A stretch of DNA of 64,000 nucleotides from Pseudomonas sp. GCEP-101 (GCF_025133575.1 NZ_CP104011.1:4038965-4102964); one strand, 5' to 3'; shown: positions 28,915 to 39,394, counted from the first letter of the stretch. A program made the numbers and translations. The notes: generated by a model not told the origin, from the letters alone.

Positions 28915-28989
28915 GGAGCGGTGACCCGGCTGGCGTAGGTCGGTTGGAATCATCAGGGGTCACGGGCTCAAAGCCCGCAAGCTCCACCA
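28915..28989 (+). ncRNA. Candidate structured, tRNA-like RNA segment between hupB and ppiD
   Basis: A 75-nt segment closes with GGAGC (28915–28919) pairing GCTCC (28981–28985) and ends ACCA. Inside are a 7-bp stem GTGACCC/GGGTCAC (28921–28927 with 28957–28963) and a T-arm-like hairpin CGGGC-TCAAA-GCCCG (about 28963–28977). An intrinsic terminator follows 9 nt later. It is not a standard tRNA: no convincing D-arm or anticodon arm is seen. It could equally be a structured hupB 3' UTR. Confidence 0.4.
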
Positions 28990-28997
28990 GTTACGAG

Positions 28998-29026
28998 AAG
29001 GCGCATCCTCGGATGCGCCTTTCTTA
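28998..29026 (+). terminator. Intrinsic terminator after hupB
   Basis: AAGGCGCATCC-tc-GGATGCGCCTT followed by TCTTA. It ends either the hupB transcript or the candidate small RNA just before it. Confidence 0.8.
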
Positions 29027-29090
29027 TATCCGCTTTTTTTTCCACGCCGCGCCGCCATTGACGGTGGGCCGTGGCCGCGTCGGGGGCCGC

Positions 29091-30980
29091 ATGCTGCAAA
29101 ACATCAGGGACAATTCCCAAGGCTGGATCACCAAGACCATCCTGGGCGTGATCGTTGTCCTCATGGCTTTGACCGGGTTCGATCAGATCATTCGCGCAAC
29201 CCACCACGAGAACGTCGCTGCTCAGGTCAACGGTGAAGACATCGGTCTGCCGGAACTGCAGCAGGCTGCGGACATGCAGCGCCGCCAGCTGATGCAGCGT
29301 CTGGGCAAGGACTTCGACTCGTCGATGCTCGACGACAAGCTGCTCAAGGACTCCGCGCTGAAGTCGCTCATCGAGCGCAAGCTGGTCCTGCAGGCCGCCC
29401 AGAATGACAAATTCGCCTTTTCCCAGCAGGCGCTGGACCAACTGATCCTGTCGACCCCTGAATTCCAGGTGGATGGCAAGTTCAGTGCCGAGCGCTTTGA
29501 CCAGGTCATCCGCCAGATGGGCTATGACCGCATGCAGTTCCGCCGCATGTTCGGTGAGGAAATGCTGATCGGTCAGCTGCGCGCCGGCATCGCCGGTACC
29601 GGCTTCGTCACTGACGACGAGCTCAATGCCTTCGCTCGCCTGGAGAAGCAGACCCGTGACTTCGCCACCCTGACCCTCAAGGCCGACCCGGCCAAGAGCA
29701 AGGTCGAGGACAGCGAGATCAAGGCGTACTACGACGCCCACAGCGCCGAGTTCATGACGCCCGAGCAGGTCACCATCGATTATATCGAGCTGAAGAAGTC
29801 CGGCTTCTTCGACCAGGTCGAAGTGAAGCAGGAGGACCTCGATGCCCTCTATCAGAAGGAAATCGCCGGCCTGGCCGAGCAGCGCGACGCCGCGCACATC
29901 CTGATCGAGGTGAACGACAAGCAGAACGACCAGCAGGCCAAGGCCAAGATCGACGAGATCAAGGCACGCCTGGACAAGGGCGAAGACTTCGCCAAGCTGG
30001 CCAAGGAGCTGTCCAACGACACCGGCTCCGCCGCCAACGGGGGCGACCTGGGCTACGCCGGTCGTGGCGTGTATGACCCGGCCTTCGAAGAAGCGCTGTA
30101 TGCGCTGAAGAAGGGCGACGTCTCCGCACCGGTGAAGACCTCCTACGGCTGGCACCTGATCAAGCTGCTGGGCGTGGAAGCGCCACAGGTTCCGACCTTC
30201 GACAGCCTGAAGGCCAAGCTGGAGCACGAAGCCAAGACCCAACTGGTCGAGCAGCGCTTCGTCGATGCGACCAAGCAGCTGGAAAGCTCCGCCTACGAGG
30301 CGTCCGACCTGGCCCAGCCGGCGCAGGACATGGGCCTGAAGGTCCAGACCAGCAAGCCGTTCGGCAAGGAAGGCGGCGACGGCGTAACGGCCAACCGCCA
30401 GGTCATCCAGGCCGCTTTCAGCCCGGAAGTGCTGGAAGAGGGCGCCAACAGCGGCGCCATCGAGCTGGACCCGGACACCGTGGTCGTGCTGCGCGTGAAG
30501 GAGCACCACAAGCCTGCGCAGGAAACCCTGGAGCAGGTCCGTGCCGACATCCTCAAGCGCCTGCAGATCGAGCACGCCGCCACCGATGCCAAGGCGCGCG
30601 GTGAAGCGCTGCTGGCTGGCCTGCGCGACGGCAAGATCCCGCTGACCCAGGCTCAGGAAGGCCAGGACTGGAAAGTCGTGGAAGCCGCCGCCCGTGGTCA
30701 GGAAGGTGTCGACCCGGTTGTGCTGCAGAGCGTGTTCCGCATGGCGCGCCCGCAAGGCGCCGACAAGCCCAGCCTGGGTGGGGTCGCGCTGCAGAACGGT
30801 GACTTCGTGGTGATCAAGCTCCGCGGTGTGAGTGAGCCGGAAGGCAAGCCCACCGAGCAGGAGAAAGCGATGTACCAGCGCTTCCTCGCGTCGCGCAGTG
30901 GCGCGGACGACTTCGCTGCGTTCCGTCGCTACCTGCAGGACCAGGCGAAGATCGAGAAATTCGACGACGCCAAGAAGTAA
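29091..30980 (+). CDS. ppiD: Periplasmic folding chaperone PpiD (SurA-N/parvulin)
   Basis: A 629-residue inner-membrane-anchored chaperone for outer-membrane and periplasmic proteins. A short cytoplasmic N-terminus and one membrane helix (about 15–35, ILGVIVVLMALTGF) precede a SurA-N-like region. A parvulin domain (about 265–360, DAAHILIEVN… GGDLGYAGRGVYDPAFEEALY… GWHLIKLL) and a second, degenerate C-terminal rotamase-like region follow. ATG 29091 follows GGGGG; the frame is open back to 28902 but that part overlaps the structured RNA and terminator. Confidence 0.95.
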   Translation: MLQNIRDNSQGWITKTILGVIVVLMALTGFDQIIRATHHENVAAQVNGEDIGLPELQQAADMQRRQLMQRLGKDFDSSMLDDKLLKDSALKSLIERKLVLQAAQNDKFAFSQQALDQLILSTPEFQVDGKFSAERFDQVIRQMGYDRMQFRRMFGEEMLIGQLRAGIAGTGFVTDDELNAFARLEKQTRDFATLTLKADPAKSKVEDSEIKAYYDAHSAEFMTPEQVTIDYIELKKSGFFDQVEVKQEDLDALYQKEIAGLAEQRDAAHILIEVNDKQNDQQAKAKIDEIKARLDKGEDFAKLAKELSNDTGSAANGGDLGYAGRGVYDPAFEEALYALKKGDVSAPVKTSYGWHLIKLLGVEAPQVPTFDSLKAKLEHEAKTQLVEQRFVDATKQLESSAYEASDLAQPAQDMGLKVQTSKPFGKEGGDGVTANRQVIQAAFSPEVLEEGANSGAIELDPDTVVVLRVKEHHKPAQETLEQVRADILKRLQIEHAATDAKARGEALLAGLRDGKIPLTQAQEGQDWKVVEAAARGQEGVDPVVLQSVFRMARPQGADKPSLGGVALQNGDFVVIKLRGVSEPEGKPTEQEKAMYQRFLASRSGADDFAAFRRYLQDQAKIEKFDDAKK

Positions 30981-30985
30981 TCGAC

Positions 30986-31006
30986 AGGGGCCGCGCAAGC
31001 GGCCCT
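30986..31006 (+). terminator. Hairpin after ppiD
   Basis: AGGGGCCGC-gcaa-GCGGCCCTT directly after the stop codon, followed by a moderately T-rich stretch. It is the first of two hairpins in tandem. Confidence 0.65.
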
Positions 31007-31025
31007 TGTTCTTTCAGGCAAAAGA

Positions 31026-31052
31026 AAAGGCCGCATCAGCGGCCTTTTTTCT
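31026..31052. terminator. Bidirectional terminator between ppiD and fabI
   Basis: AAAAGGCCGC-atca-GCGGCCTTTTTT, a symmetric stem with A and T tracts, between convergent genes. Confidence 0.85.
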
Positions 31053-31064
31053 TTTTATGGAGCT

Positions 31065-31138
31065 GTAGGAGCGAGCTTGCTCGCGAATCGATCCCCATAA
31101 GTGCCGCGGGTGGGTTCGCGAGCAAGCTCGCTCCTACA
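31065..31138. repeat. REP inverted pair
   Basis: TGTAGGAGCGAGCTTGCTCGCGAA and TTCGCGAGCAAGCTCGCTCCTACA flank about 26 bp in the ppiD/fabI convergent gap. It is one of the best-conserved copies in the window. Confidence 0.9.
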
Positions 31139-31156
31139 CCATCGCCATGGGCGGTT

Positions 31157-31954
31157 TCAGTCGTCGTCCAGCGGGCCCATCGCGGTGGTGTTGAAACCGC
31201 CGTCGACATAGAGGATTTCACCGCTGATGCCGCTGGCCAGGTCCGAGCAGAGGAAGGCGCCGGCGTTGCCGACCTCCTCGATGGTCACGTTGCGCCGCAG
31301 CGGTGTCTGGCGTTCGCTGGCGGCGAGCATCTTGCGGAAGCTCTTGATGCCGGACGCCGCCAGGGTGCGGATCGGGCCGGCGGAAATGGCATTGACCCGG
31401 GTGCCTTCCGGGCCGAGGCTGCCGGCCAGGTAGCGCACGCCGGCTTCGAGGCTGGCCTTGGTCATGCCCATGACGTTGTAGTTGGGCAGCGTGCGTTCGG
31501 CGCCCAGGTAGGAAAGCGTCAGCAGGCTGCCATGACGGCCGCGCATCAGCTCGCGCCCGGCCTTGGCCAGGGCGATAAAGCTGTAGGCGCTGATATCGTG
31601 GGCAATGCGGAAGCCATCGCGGGTGGTGACCTCGGTGAAGTCGCCGTCGAGTTGGTCGCCCGGCGCGAAGCCCACCGAGTGGACGATGCAGTCGAGGCCA
31701 TCCCACTGCTTCGCCAGCGCGGCGAACACGGCTTCGATGTCCGCATCGCTGGCCACATCGCAGGGGAAGCACAACTCGGCGCGGGAGCCCCAACTGGTCG
31801 CGAATTCCTCGACACGGCCCTTGAGCTTGTCGTTCTGGTAGGTGAAGGCGAGCTCGGCGCCTTCCCGGTGCATCGCCGCGGCAATGCCGGAGGCGATGGA
31901 CAACTTGCTGGCGACCCCGACGATGAGGACGCGTTTACCGGCGAGAAATCCCAT
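31157..31954 (-). CDS. fabI: Enoyl-[acyl-carrier-protein] reductase (NADH)
   Basis: A 265-residue SDR-family enzyme that completes each fatty-acid elongation cycle and is the target of triclosan-type inhibitors. Catalytic Y149, Y159 and K166 lie in [20 protein letters not shown]. The nucleotide-binding start is [18 protein letters not shown], and the C-terminus ([10 protein letters not shown]) is the form known from Pseudomonas FabI. ATG 31954 follows AAGGGAG; a GTG two codons earlier is also in frame. It lies 30 bp after nppD on the same strand and may be partly co-transcribed. Confidence 0.97.
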   Translation of the reverse strand: MGFLAGKRVLIVGVASKLSIASGIAAAMHREGAELAFTYQNDKLKGRVEEFATSWGSRAELCFPCDVASDADIEAVFAALAKQWDGLDCIVHSVGFAPGDQLDGDFTEVTTRDGFRIAHDISAYSFIALAKAGRELMRGRHGSLLTLSYLGAERTLPNYNVMGMTKASLEAGVRYLAGSLGPEGTRVNAISAGPIRTLAASGIKSFRKMLAASERQTPLRRNVTIEEVGNAGAFLCSDLASGISGEILYVDGGFNTTAMGPLDDD

Positions 31955-31984
31955 GGTCACTCCCTTGATCAGGCTGCTGCAGGT

Positions 31985-33595
31985 TCAGGCATTCGTCGGA
32001 GCCAGGAACGCCGCTTCCAGCAACTGTTGCGTGTAGGCATGCTGCGGCGCGGCGAAGACGTCCTCGGCCAGCCCCTGTTCGACCACCTTGCCGTGGCGGA
32101 TCACCATCAACTGGTGGCTGAGGGCCTTGACCACCGCCAGGTCATGGCTGATGAACAGGTACGTCAGGTTGTACTTGGCCTGCAGGCCGCGCAGCAATTC
32201 GACGACCTGGCGCTGTACGGTGCGGTCGAGCGCCGAGGTCGGCTCGTCCAGCAGGATCAGCGCCGGCTTCAATACCAGGGCACGGGCGATGGCGATGCGC
32301 TGCCGCTGGCCGCCGGAAAACTCATGGGGGTAACGGTGACGGGTGTCGGGGTCGAGCCCGACTTCCTTGAGCGCCTCGATGATTGCCTGCTCGCGTTCCT
32401 CGGCCGTACCCATGCCATGGATTTCCAGGCCCTCGCCGACGATCTGGCCCACCGACATGCGCGGGCTGAGGCTGCCGAACGGATCCTGGAAGACCACCTG
32501 CATTTCACGCCGCAGAGGCCTGACTTGCGCCTGGTTCATGCCCTCGATGGCCTGGCCCTCGAAGCGGATGCCGCCCTGGCTGTTGATCAGGCGCAGGATG
32601 GCCAGGCCCAGGGTCGACTTGCCCGAACCGCTTTCGCCGACGATGCCCAGGGTCTGGCCACGCGGCAGGCTGAAATCGATGCCGTCCACCGCCTTGACGT
32701 GGTCGACGGTCTTGCGGAACACGCCTTTCTTGATCGGGAACCACACGCGCAGGTCGTCGACCTCCAGCAGGGGCGCACCGGGCGTGTTCTGCGCGGGGGT
32801 ACCGCTGGGCTCGGCGCCGAGCAGTTCGCGCGTGTAGGGGTGCTGCGGGGCCTCGAAGAGGGTCTCGCAATCGGCCTGCTCGACGATGCAACCGCGCTTC
32901 ATCACGCAGACGCGATGGGCGATGCGACGCACCAGGTTGAGATCATGGGTGATCAGCAGCATCGCCATGCCCAGGCGCTGCTGCAGGTCGCGCAGCAGGT
33001 CGAGGATCTTCAACTGCACGGTGACGTCCAGCGCGGTGGTCGGTTCGTCGGCGATCAGCAATTCCGGTTCGCAGGCCAGGGCCATGGCAATCATCACCCG
33101 CTGCCGCTGGCCGCCGGAAAGCTCGTGCGGGTAGGCCTTGAGGCGCGAGGCGGGGTTGGGGATGCCGACCAGGTCGAGCAGCTCCAGCGTGCGGGCGCGG
33201 GCCTGGTTGCCGCTCATGCCCTTGTGCAGGGCGAGTACTTCGCCGATCTGCTTCTCGATGGTGTGCAGCGGGTTCAGCGAGGTCATGGGTTCCTGGAACA
33301 CCATGGCGATGCGGTTGCCGCGAATGCCGCGCAGCTTGCGCTCGGGCAGCTTGAGCAGATCCTTGCCGGCGTACTGGATGCTGCCGGAGGGATGGCTGGC
33401 AGTGGGGTAGGGCAGCAGGCGCAGGATGGAGTGCGCGGTGACCGACTTGCCCGAGCCGCTTTCGCCCACCAGGGCCAGGGTCTCGCCCTTGCGGATGTCG
33501 AAGCTGATGTGTTCCACCGCGCGCACCTGCTCGTTGCCGCAGAGGAAATCGACGGACAGGTCGCGGACTTCGATGAGGTTCTCGTTCTGGCTCAT
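31985..33595 (-). CDS. nppD: Peptide ABC transporter, double ATPase (YejF/NppD)
   Basis: A 536-residue protein with two fused ABC ATPase domains. Each has Walker A (GESGSGKS), an LSGGQRQR or FSGGQRQR signature and Walker B ([24 protein letters not shown]). It energises the inner-membrane importer formed by the two permeases upstream. From memory, the orthologous P. aeruginosa system NppA1A2BCD takes up peptidyl nucleoside antibiotics; E. coli Yej imports microcin C. The start ATG 33595 lies 1 bp after the nppC stop, with GAGGAAG before it. Confidence 0.93.
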   Translation of the reverse strand: MSQNENLIEVRDLSVDFLCGNEQVRAVEHISFDIRKGETLALVGESGSGKSVTAHSILRLLPYPTASHPSGSIQYAGKDLLKLPERKLRGIRGNRIAMVFQEPMTSLNPLHTIEKQIGEVLALHKGMSGNQARARTLELLDLVGIPNPASRLKAYPHELSGGQRQRVMIAMALACEPELLIADEPTTALDVTVQLKILDLLRDLQQRLGMAMLLITHDLNLVRRIAHRVCVMKRGCIVEQADCETLFEAPQHPYTRELLGAEPSGTPAQNTPGAPLLEVDDLRVWFPIKKGVFRKTVDHVKAVDGIDFSLPRGQTLGIVGESGSGKSTLGLAILRLINSQGGIRFEGQAIEGMNQAQVRPLRREMQVVFQDPFGSLSPRMSVGQIVGEGLEIHGMGTAEEREQAIIEALKEVGLDPDTRHRYPHEFSGGQRQRIAIARALVLKPALILLDEPTSALDRTVQRQVVELLRGLQAKYNLTYLFISHDLAVVKALSHQLMVIRHGKVVEQGLAEDVFAAPQHAYTQQLLEAAFLAPTNA

Positions 33596-33596
33596 G

Positions 33597-34616
33597 TCAC
33601 TTCCTCGGGTCGAAGGCGTCACGGGCGGCTTCGCCGATGAACACGAGCAGGCTCAGCATCACGGCCAGCACCACGAAGGCGGTGATGCCCAGCCAGGGCG
33701 CCTGCAGGTTGGACTTGCCCTGGGCGACCAGTTCGCCCAGCGAGGGCGCGCCGGCGGGCAGGCCGAAGCCGAGGAAGTCCAGGGAGGTCAGGGTGCCGAT
33801 CGCGCCGGTGAGGATGAAGGGCATGAAGGTCAGCGTGGAAATCATCGCGTTGGGGAGGATGTGGCGGAACATGATCGCGCCGTTGCGCATGCCCAGGGCG
33901 CGCGCGGCGCGCACGTATTCCAGGTTTCGGCCGCGGAGGAATTCGGCGCGCACCACGTCCACCAGGCTCATCCAGGAGAACAGCAGCATGATCCCCAGCA
34001 GCCACCAGAAGCTCGGCTGGACGAAGCTGGCGAGGATGATCAGCAGGTAGAGCACCGGCAGGCCCGACCAGATTTCCAGGAAGCGCTGGCCGAGCAGGTC
34101 GACCCAGCCGCCGTAGAAGCCCTGCAGGGCGCCGACGATGACACCGATGAGGGAGCTGAGCACGGTGAGGATCAGGGCGAACAGCACCGACACGCGGAAG
34201 CCGTAGATCACCCGTGCCATGACGTCGCGCGCCTGGTCGTCGGTGCCCAGCCAGTTCTCCGCGGTCGGGGCCGAGGGGGCCGGCACGCGCAGGTCGTAGT
34301 TGATGGTGTCGTAGCTGTAAGCGATCGGCGGCCAGAGGATCCAGCCGTCCTTCTGGGCGATCTGCTCGCGCATGTACGGGCTCTTGTAGTTCGCCTCCAT
34401 GGGGAACTCGCCGCCGAAGGCGGTTTCCGGGTAGCGCTTGAGCACCGGGAAGTACCACTGGCCGTCATAGTGGATGGCCAGTGGCTTGTCGTTGGCGATC
34501 AGCTCGGCGCCCAGGCTGAGGATGAACAGTGCAAGGAACAGCCAGAGCGACCACCAGCCGCGTTTGTTGGCCTTGAAGCGCGCCCAGCGGCGCTGATTGA
34601 TGGGAGACAGGCGCAT
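33597..34616 (-). CDS. nppC: Peptide ABC transporter permease (YejE/NppC)
   Basis: A 339-residue inner-membrane permease. An N-terminal membrane helix (about 21–40, WWSLWLFLALFILSLGAEL) is followed by a large periplasmic insert (about 45–130, typical of YejE). The BPD_transp_1 domain follows with the EAA-like loop AEFLRGRNLEYVRAARALGMRNGAIMFRHILPNA. It is encoded between nppB and nppD with very short spacers, in one operon. Confidence 0.93.
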   Translation of the reverse strand: MRLSPINQRRWARFKANKRGWWSLWLFLALFILSLGAELIANDKPLAIHYDGQWYFPVLKRYPETAFGGEFPMEANYKSPYMREQIAQKDGWILWPPIAYSYDTINYDLRVPAPSAPTAENWLGTDDQARDVMARVIYGFRVSVLFALILTVLSSLIGVIVGALQGFYGGWVDLLGQRFLEIWSGLPVLYLLIILASFVQPSFWWLLGIMLLFSWMSLVDVVRAEFLRGRNLEYVRAARALGMRNGAIMFRHILPNAMISTLTFMPFILTGAIGTLTSLDFLGFGLPAGAPSLGELVAQGKSNLQAPWLGITAFVVLAVMLSLLVFIGEAARDAFDPRK

Positions 34617-34620
34617 CGGA

Positions 34621-35703
34621 TTACTCCCGGTTCTCGAAGTCGATGCGCGGATCGACCAGCGTGTAGAGGACGTCGCTGACCAGCTTCATGATCAGGCCGA
34701 ACAGGGTGAAGATGAACAGCGTGCCGAACACCACCGGGTAGTCGCGGTTCAGCGCCGCCTCGAAGCTGAGCAGGCCAAGGCCGTCGAGGGAGAAGATCAC
34801 CTCGATCAGCAGCGAGCCGGTGAAGAAGATGCCCAGCAGGGCCGACGGGAGGCCGGCGATGATCAGCAGCATGGCGTTGCGGAACACGTGGCCATAGAGC
34901 ACGCGGCGCTCGGTCAGGCCCTTGGCGCGGGCGGTGACCACGTACTGCTTGCCGATCTCGTCGAGGAAACTGTTCTTGGTCAGCAGGGTGATGGTGGCGA
35001 AGTTGCCGATCACCAGCGCGGTGATCGGTAGCGCGAGGTGCCAGAAGTAGTCGCGGACCTTGCCACCCCAGGTCAGCTCGTCGAAGTTGTTGGAGGTCAG
35101 CCCGCGTAGCGGGAACCAGTCCCAGTAGCTGCCGCCGGCGAACAGCACCACCAGCAGGATGGCAAAGAGGAAGGCGGGGATGGCGTAGCCGACGATGATC
35201 GCCGAGCTGGTCCAGACGTCGAAGTGGCTGCCGTGGCGTACCGCCTTGGCGATGCCCAGCGGAATCGACACCAGGTACATGATCAGCGTGCTCCACAGCC
35301 CCAGCGAGATGGAGACGGGCAGCTTCTCGACGATCAGGTCGGTGACCTTGGCATCGCGGAAGAAGCTCTGGCCGAAGTCCAGGTGCACGTAGTTCTTGAG
35401 CATGATCCAGAAGCGCTCGGGCGCCGGCTTGTCGAAGCCGTACATGCGCTCGATTTCCTTCACCAGTTCCGGGTCCAGGCCCTGGGCGCCGCGGTAGTGC
35501 GTGCCGGCAGCGGCCACTTCACCGCCGCCGCCGGAAATGCGCCCGGTGGCGCCGCCGCTGGCGGCGTCGAAGCCTTCCAGTTTGGCGATCATCTGCTCCA
35601 CCGGGCCGCCGGGGGCAGCCTGGATGATGATGAAGTTGATCAGCAGGATGCCGAACAGGGTGGGGATGATCAGCAGCAGGCGCCGCAGGATGTAGGCCAG
35701 CAT
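34621..35703 (-). CDS. nppB: Peptide ABC transporter permease (YejB/NppB)
   Basis: A 360-residue inner-membrane permease starting [24 protein letters not shown], the classic DppB/YejB first helix. An insert (about 45–80) rich in Gly lies in the first periplasmic loop. The EAA loop is [27 protein letters not shown]. Its ATG shares one base with the nppA2 stop (TGATG), which points to translational coupling. Confidence 0.93.
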   Translation of the reverse strand: MLAYILRRLLLIIPTLFGILLINFIIIQAAPGGPVEQMIAKLEGFDAASGGATGRISGGGGEVAAAGTHYRGAQGLDPELVKEIERMYGFDKPAPERFWIMLKNYVHLDFGQSFFRDAKVTDLIVEKLPVSISLGLWSTLIMYLVSIPLGIAKAVRHGSHFDVWTSSAIIVGYAIPAFLFAILLVVLFAGGSYWDWFPLRGLTSNNFDELTWGGKVRDYFWHLALPITALVIGNFATITLLTKNSFLDEIGKQYVVTARAKGLTERRVLYGHVFRNAMLLIIAGLPSALLGIFFTGSLLIEVIFSLDGLGLLSFEAALNRDYPVVFGTLFIFTLFGLIMKLVSDVLYTLVDPRIDFENRE

Positions 35704-37568
35704 CAGTTGGCCCCTTGGGCGAGTGCGCCGTCAGCCGGTGTTTCGTTGGTGGCCTTGGCGTCGGTCCTGGTCGGCACGGCTTTGTCGCGGGCCTGCCACC
35801 AGGTCTGCAGCGCGTAGCTGTAGGGTGGCAGTTTTTCCGGGTGGGCAATGCGGTTCCAGTAGGCGATGCGCCAGTTGCCCAGGTACCAGTTGGGCACCAC
35901 GTAGTGGCCCCAGAGCAGGGCGCGATCGAGGGCGCGGGCATGGCGCACCAGGCTTTCGCGGGAGCCGGCGTTGATCAGGCCTTCCACCAGGGCGTCGATG
36001 CCCGGGTCGCGCAGGCCGATGAAATTGCGGCTGCCAGGTTTGTCGGCGCTGCTGGAGTGCCAGAACTCACGCTGCTCGTTGCCCGGCGAGCTGGACTGCG
36101 GCCAACTGCTGACGATCATGTCGTAGTCCCGCGAGCGCAGGCGGTTGATGTACTGCGAGACGTCGACGCGGCGCAGCTGCATGTCGATGCCCAGTTCGGC
36201 GAGGTTGCGCTTGAAGGGCAGCAGCACGCGCTCGAAATCCGCCTGGGCGAGCATGAATTCGAAGCTCAGCTGTTTGCCGTCGGGGCCGACCATCTTGTCG
36301 TTCTCGATCTTGTAGCCCGCCTCCAGCAGCAACTGGTAGGCCTTGCGCTTCTGCTCGCGGATGATGCCGCTGCCGTCGCTGGTGGGCGGCACGTAGACCT
36401 GGGTGAAGACCTGCGGCGGCAGTTTGTCGCGCAGGGGCTCGAGGATCTTCAGTTCTTCGGCGTCCGGCAGCTGCTTGGCAGCCATCTCGGAGTTCTCGAA
36501 ATAGCTGCCATCGCGCAGGTAGGAGCCGAAGAACAGCTGCTTGTTGGTCCATTCGAAGTCGAACAGGTTGGTGATCGCTTCGCGCACGCGCGGGTCCTGG
36601 AACACCGGGCGGCGGATGTTGAAGGCGTAGGCCTGCATGCCCCACGGGTTGCCGTTGACCGGCTCCTCGCGGACGATGCGGCCGTCGCGCACGGCGGGCG
36701 AGTCGTAGGCGGTCGCCCAGTTCTTCGCGATGCGCTCGTCGTTGAAGTCGAACTGCCCGGCCTTGAAGGCTTCCAGGGCGACGGTGAGGTCGCGGTAGGA
36801 CTCCACCACCACGGCATCGAAGTTGTTGAAGCCGCGGTTCACCGGCAGCTTCTCGCCCCACCAGTCCTTGACCCTCTCGTAGCGGATCGAGCGGCCGGCC
36901 TCGACCTTGGCGACGCGGTAGGGGCCGCTGCCCAGCGGCGGCTCCATGTTGGTCTTGTTGAAGTCGCGGTTGGCCCACCAGTGCTTGGGCAGGATCGACA
37001 GCTGCCCGAGGATCAGCGGCAGCTCGCGGTTGTCGCCGTGCTTGAAGTCGAAGCGCACGCGCAGCTTGTCCTCGGCCACCACCTTGTCGACGTCCGCGTA
37101 GTAGTTGCGGTACATCGGGTCGCCGTCTTTCATCAACGTCTCGAAGGTGAACACCACGTCCTCGGCGGTGACCGGCGTGCCGTCCTGGAACTTCGCCTCG
37201 GGGCGCAGGTAGTAGCGGACGAACCGGTGCTCCGGGTCCTTCTCGATCTTCTCGGCGAGCAGGCCGTATTCGGTGAAGGGTTCGTCGAGGGAGTGGAAGG
37301 TCAGGGTGTCGTAGATCAGGTTGATCTGCGGCGCGGAGTTGCCCTTGGCGATGAAGGGGTTGAGGCTGTCGAAACCGCCGAAGTCGGAGAGGCGCAGCGT
37401 GCCGCCCTTGGGCGCATCCGGATTGACGAAATCGAAGTGCTTGAAGTTCGCCGGGTACTTGGGCGCTTCGTCATACAGGGTGATGGCGTGCTGCGGCGCG
37501 GCCTGCGCACTGCCCAGCAGTCCCAGCAACAGGCCGGCGCAGAGCGCGGCGCGGCGGGGGCTTTTCAT
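35703..37568 (-). CDS. nppA2: Peptide-binding protein 2 of the ABC transporter (YejA-like)
   Basis: A 621-residue SBP_bac_5 periplasmic solute-binding protein. A Sec signal peptide (about 1–24, [20 protein letters not shown]) precedes motifs such as [23 protein letters not shown] and [28 protein letters not shown] 37568 follows AGGAGAAC and overlaps the nppA1 stop codon (ATGA). The longer upstream frame is the opposite part of nppA1 read in another phase and is not real. Confidence 0.93.
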   Translation of the reverse strand: MKSPRRAALCAGLLLGLLGSAQAAPQHAITLYDEAPKYPANFKHFDFVNPDAPKGGTLRLSDFGGFDSLNPFIAKGNSAPQINLIYDTLTFHSLDEPFTEYGLLAEKIEKDPEHRFVRYYLRPEAKFQDGTPVTAEDVVFTFETLMKDGDPMYRNYYADVDKVVAEDKLRVRFDFKHGDNRELPLILGQLSILPKHWWANRDFNKTNMEPPLGSGPYRVAKVEAGRSIRYERVKDWWGEKLPVNRGFNNFDAVVVESYRDLTVALEAFKAGQFDFNDERIAKNWATAYDSPAVRDGRIVREEPVNGNPWGMQAYAFNIRRPVFQDPRVREAITNLFDFEWTNKQLFFGSYLRDGSYFENSEMAAKQLPDAEELKILEPLRDKLPPQVFTQVYVPPTSDGSGIIREQKRKAYQLLLEAGYKIENDKMVGPDGKQLSFEFMLAQADFERVLLPFKRNLAELGIDMQLRRVDVSQYINRLRSRDYDMIVSSWPQSSSPGNEQREFWHSSSADKPGSRNFIGLRDPGIDALVEGLINAGSRESLVRHARALDRALLWGHYVVPNWYLGNWRIAYWNRIAHPEKLPPYSYALQTWWQARDKAVPTRTDAKATNETPADGALAQGAN

Positions 37569-39394
37569 AGAGTGTTCTCCTGGTCTTTTTGCCACCAGGC
37601 GCGCAGGCCCAGGGTATAGGGCGGCGTGGTGACGAAGGCGAAGCGGTTGCGGTACGCCAGTCGGTGCTTGTTCAGGTACCAGTTGGGAATACTGTAGTGC
37701 TGCCACAGCAGCACCCGGTCCAGGGCGCGGGCCGCGGCTTCCTGCTGGTCGCGGTCGGTGGCGCCGAGGAGTTTTTCGAGCATCGCATCCACCACGGGGT
37801 TGGCGATGCCCGCATAGTTCTTGCTGCCCTTCACCGCCACCTGGCTGGAATGGAAGTACTGCCATTGTTCGAGGCCGGGGCTCAATGTCTGGGGCAGGGT
37901 CATCAGAATCATGTCGTAGTCGAACTGGTCCAGACGCTGTTTGTACTGGGCGCGGTCCACGGTGCGCAAGCTCGCATCGATACCGATGCTGGCGAGATTC
38001 TCGCGATAGGGCTGGAGGATGCGTTCCAGGCTGGGGTTGACCAGCAGCATCTCGAAGCGCAGCTGCTTGCCGTTGGCGTCCAGCAGGCGGTCGCCGGAGA
38101 GCGTCCAGCCAGCCTCGGCCAATAGACCCAGCGCGTGGCGCAGGGTTTCCCGCGGGATGCCGGCGCCCTTGGTCACCGGTACGGTGAACGGGCGCTTGAA
38201 CAGCGCTTCGGGCAATTGCTGGCGGTAGGGCGAGAGCAGCAGCCATTCCTGGCCCTGGGGCACGCCGCTGGCGGCAAAGGTGCTGTTGGGGTAGTAGCTG
38301 CTGGCGCGCACGTAGGCGTCATTGAACAGCGCGCGGTTGGTCCATTCGAAGTCGAACATCATGCCCAGCGCCTCGCGCAGGCGGCGATCGGCGAAGGTGG
38401 CGCGGCGCGTATTCATGAACAGCGCCTGGGTCTGCGTCGGAATCTGGTGGGGTATTTCCGCCTTCACCACGTCGCCGCGGCGCACCGCCGGGAAGCGATA
38501 GTTGCTGCGCCAGTTCTTCGCCTGGTGCTCGATGTAGATGTCGAACTCGCCGGCCTTGAAGGCTTCGAAGGCGATGCCGGCATCGCGGTAGAAGTCCACC
38601 TCGACGCGGTCGAAGTTGTATTTGCCGCGGTTCACCGGCAGGTCCTTGCCCCACCAGTCCTTGACCCGCTCGAACACCAGGCGTCGCCCCGGCACCACCT
38701 CGCTGATGCGGTACGGGCCGCTGCCCAGCGGTGGCTCGAAGGTGGTGGCCTGGAAGTCGCGGCCTTTCCAGTAGTGCTGCGGCAGCACCGGCATTTCCCC
38801 CAGGCGCAGGATCAGCAGCGGGTTGTCGTGCCGCTTGAAGACGAACCGGATGCTTTGGGCCGAAAGAATGTCGACCCGCTGCACTTCCTGCAGGTTGGTG
38901 CGGTACATCGGGTGCCCGTGCTTGAGCAGCGTGCGGTAGGAGAACGCCACGTCATAGGCGGTGATCGGCTTGCCATCGTGGAAGCGGGCTTCCGGGCGCA
39001 GGTTGAACACCACCCAGCTGCGGTCCTCGGCATACTCCACGCTGCGCGCGATGAGGCCATAGCTGGAGGCGGGCTCGTCGCCGGAAGGATCGTACAGGCC
39101 CGTCCCGACCATCAGCGGCTCGTTCAGCTCGCTGACGCCGTACTGCAGGAAGTCCGCAGTGCTCACCGGCGGGCTGCCCTTGAAGGTGTAGGGGTTGAGT
39201 GTATCGAAGGAGCCCAGGCCCATCAGCCGCAGCACGCCGCCCTTGGGCGCATCGGGGTTGACCCAGGCGAAGTGATCGAAATTGGCCGGGTACTTGAGGT
39301 CGCCGAACTGCGCGTAGCCGTGGCTCTCGGTAATCTGGGCGGAGGCGGGGAGGCCTAGGAAGAGTCCCAGGAAGAGCAGAGACAAGCGACGCAT
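37565..39394 (-). CDS. nppA1: Peptide-binding protein 1 of the ABC transporter (YejA-like)
   Basis: A 609-residue periplasmic binding protein with signal peptide MRRLSLLFLGLFLGLPASA|Q. It shares with NppA2 the pattern [43 protein letters not shown] and the C-terminal IPNWYLNKHRLAYRNRFA, so the two arose by duplication. It is the first gene of the operon nppA1-A2-B-C-D. Confidence 0.93.
   Translation of the reverse strand: MRRLSLLFLGLFLGLPASAQITESHGYAQFGDLKYPANFDHFAWVNPDAPKGGVLRLMGLGSFDTLNPYTFKGSPPVSTADFLQYGVSELNEPLMVGTGLYDPSGDEPASSYGLIARSVEYAEDRSWVVFNLRPEARFHDGKPITAYDVAFSYRTLLKHGHPMYRTNLQEVQRVDILSAQSIRFVFKRHDNPLLILRLGEMPVLPQHYWKGRDFQATTFEPPLGSGPYRISEVVPGRRLVFERVKDWWGKDLPVNRGKYNFDRVEVDFYRDAGIAFEAFKAGEFDIYIEHQAKNWRSNYRFPAVRRGDVVKAEIPHQIPTQTQALFMNTRRATFADRRLREALGMMFDFEWTNRALFNDAYVRASSYYPNSTFAASGVPQGQEWLLLSPYRQQLPEALFKRPFTVPVTKGAGIPRETLRHALGLLAEAGWTLSGDRLLDANGKQLRFEMLLVNPSLERILQPYRENLASIGIDASLRTVDRAQYKQRLDQFDYDMILMTLPQTLSPGLEQWQYFHSSQVAVKGSKNYAGIANPVVDAMLEKLLGATDRDQQEAAARALDRVLLWQHYSIPNWYLNKHRLAYRNRFAFVTTPPYTLGLRAWWQKDQENTL

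Noticed and set aside
28915..28989. A genuine tRNA gene ending GCTCCACCA
   Set aside because: No anticodon arm or D-arm pairs properly, and the acceptor stem has only five pairs; kept only as a tRNA-like candidate.
31532..33640. 702-codon frame antisense to fabI and nppD
   Set aside because: It spans two real genes and their spacer on the other strand with no recognisable domain.
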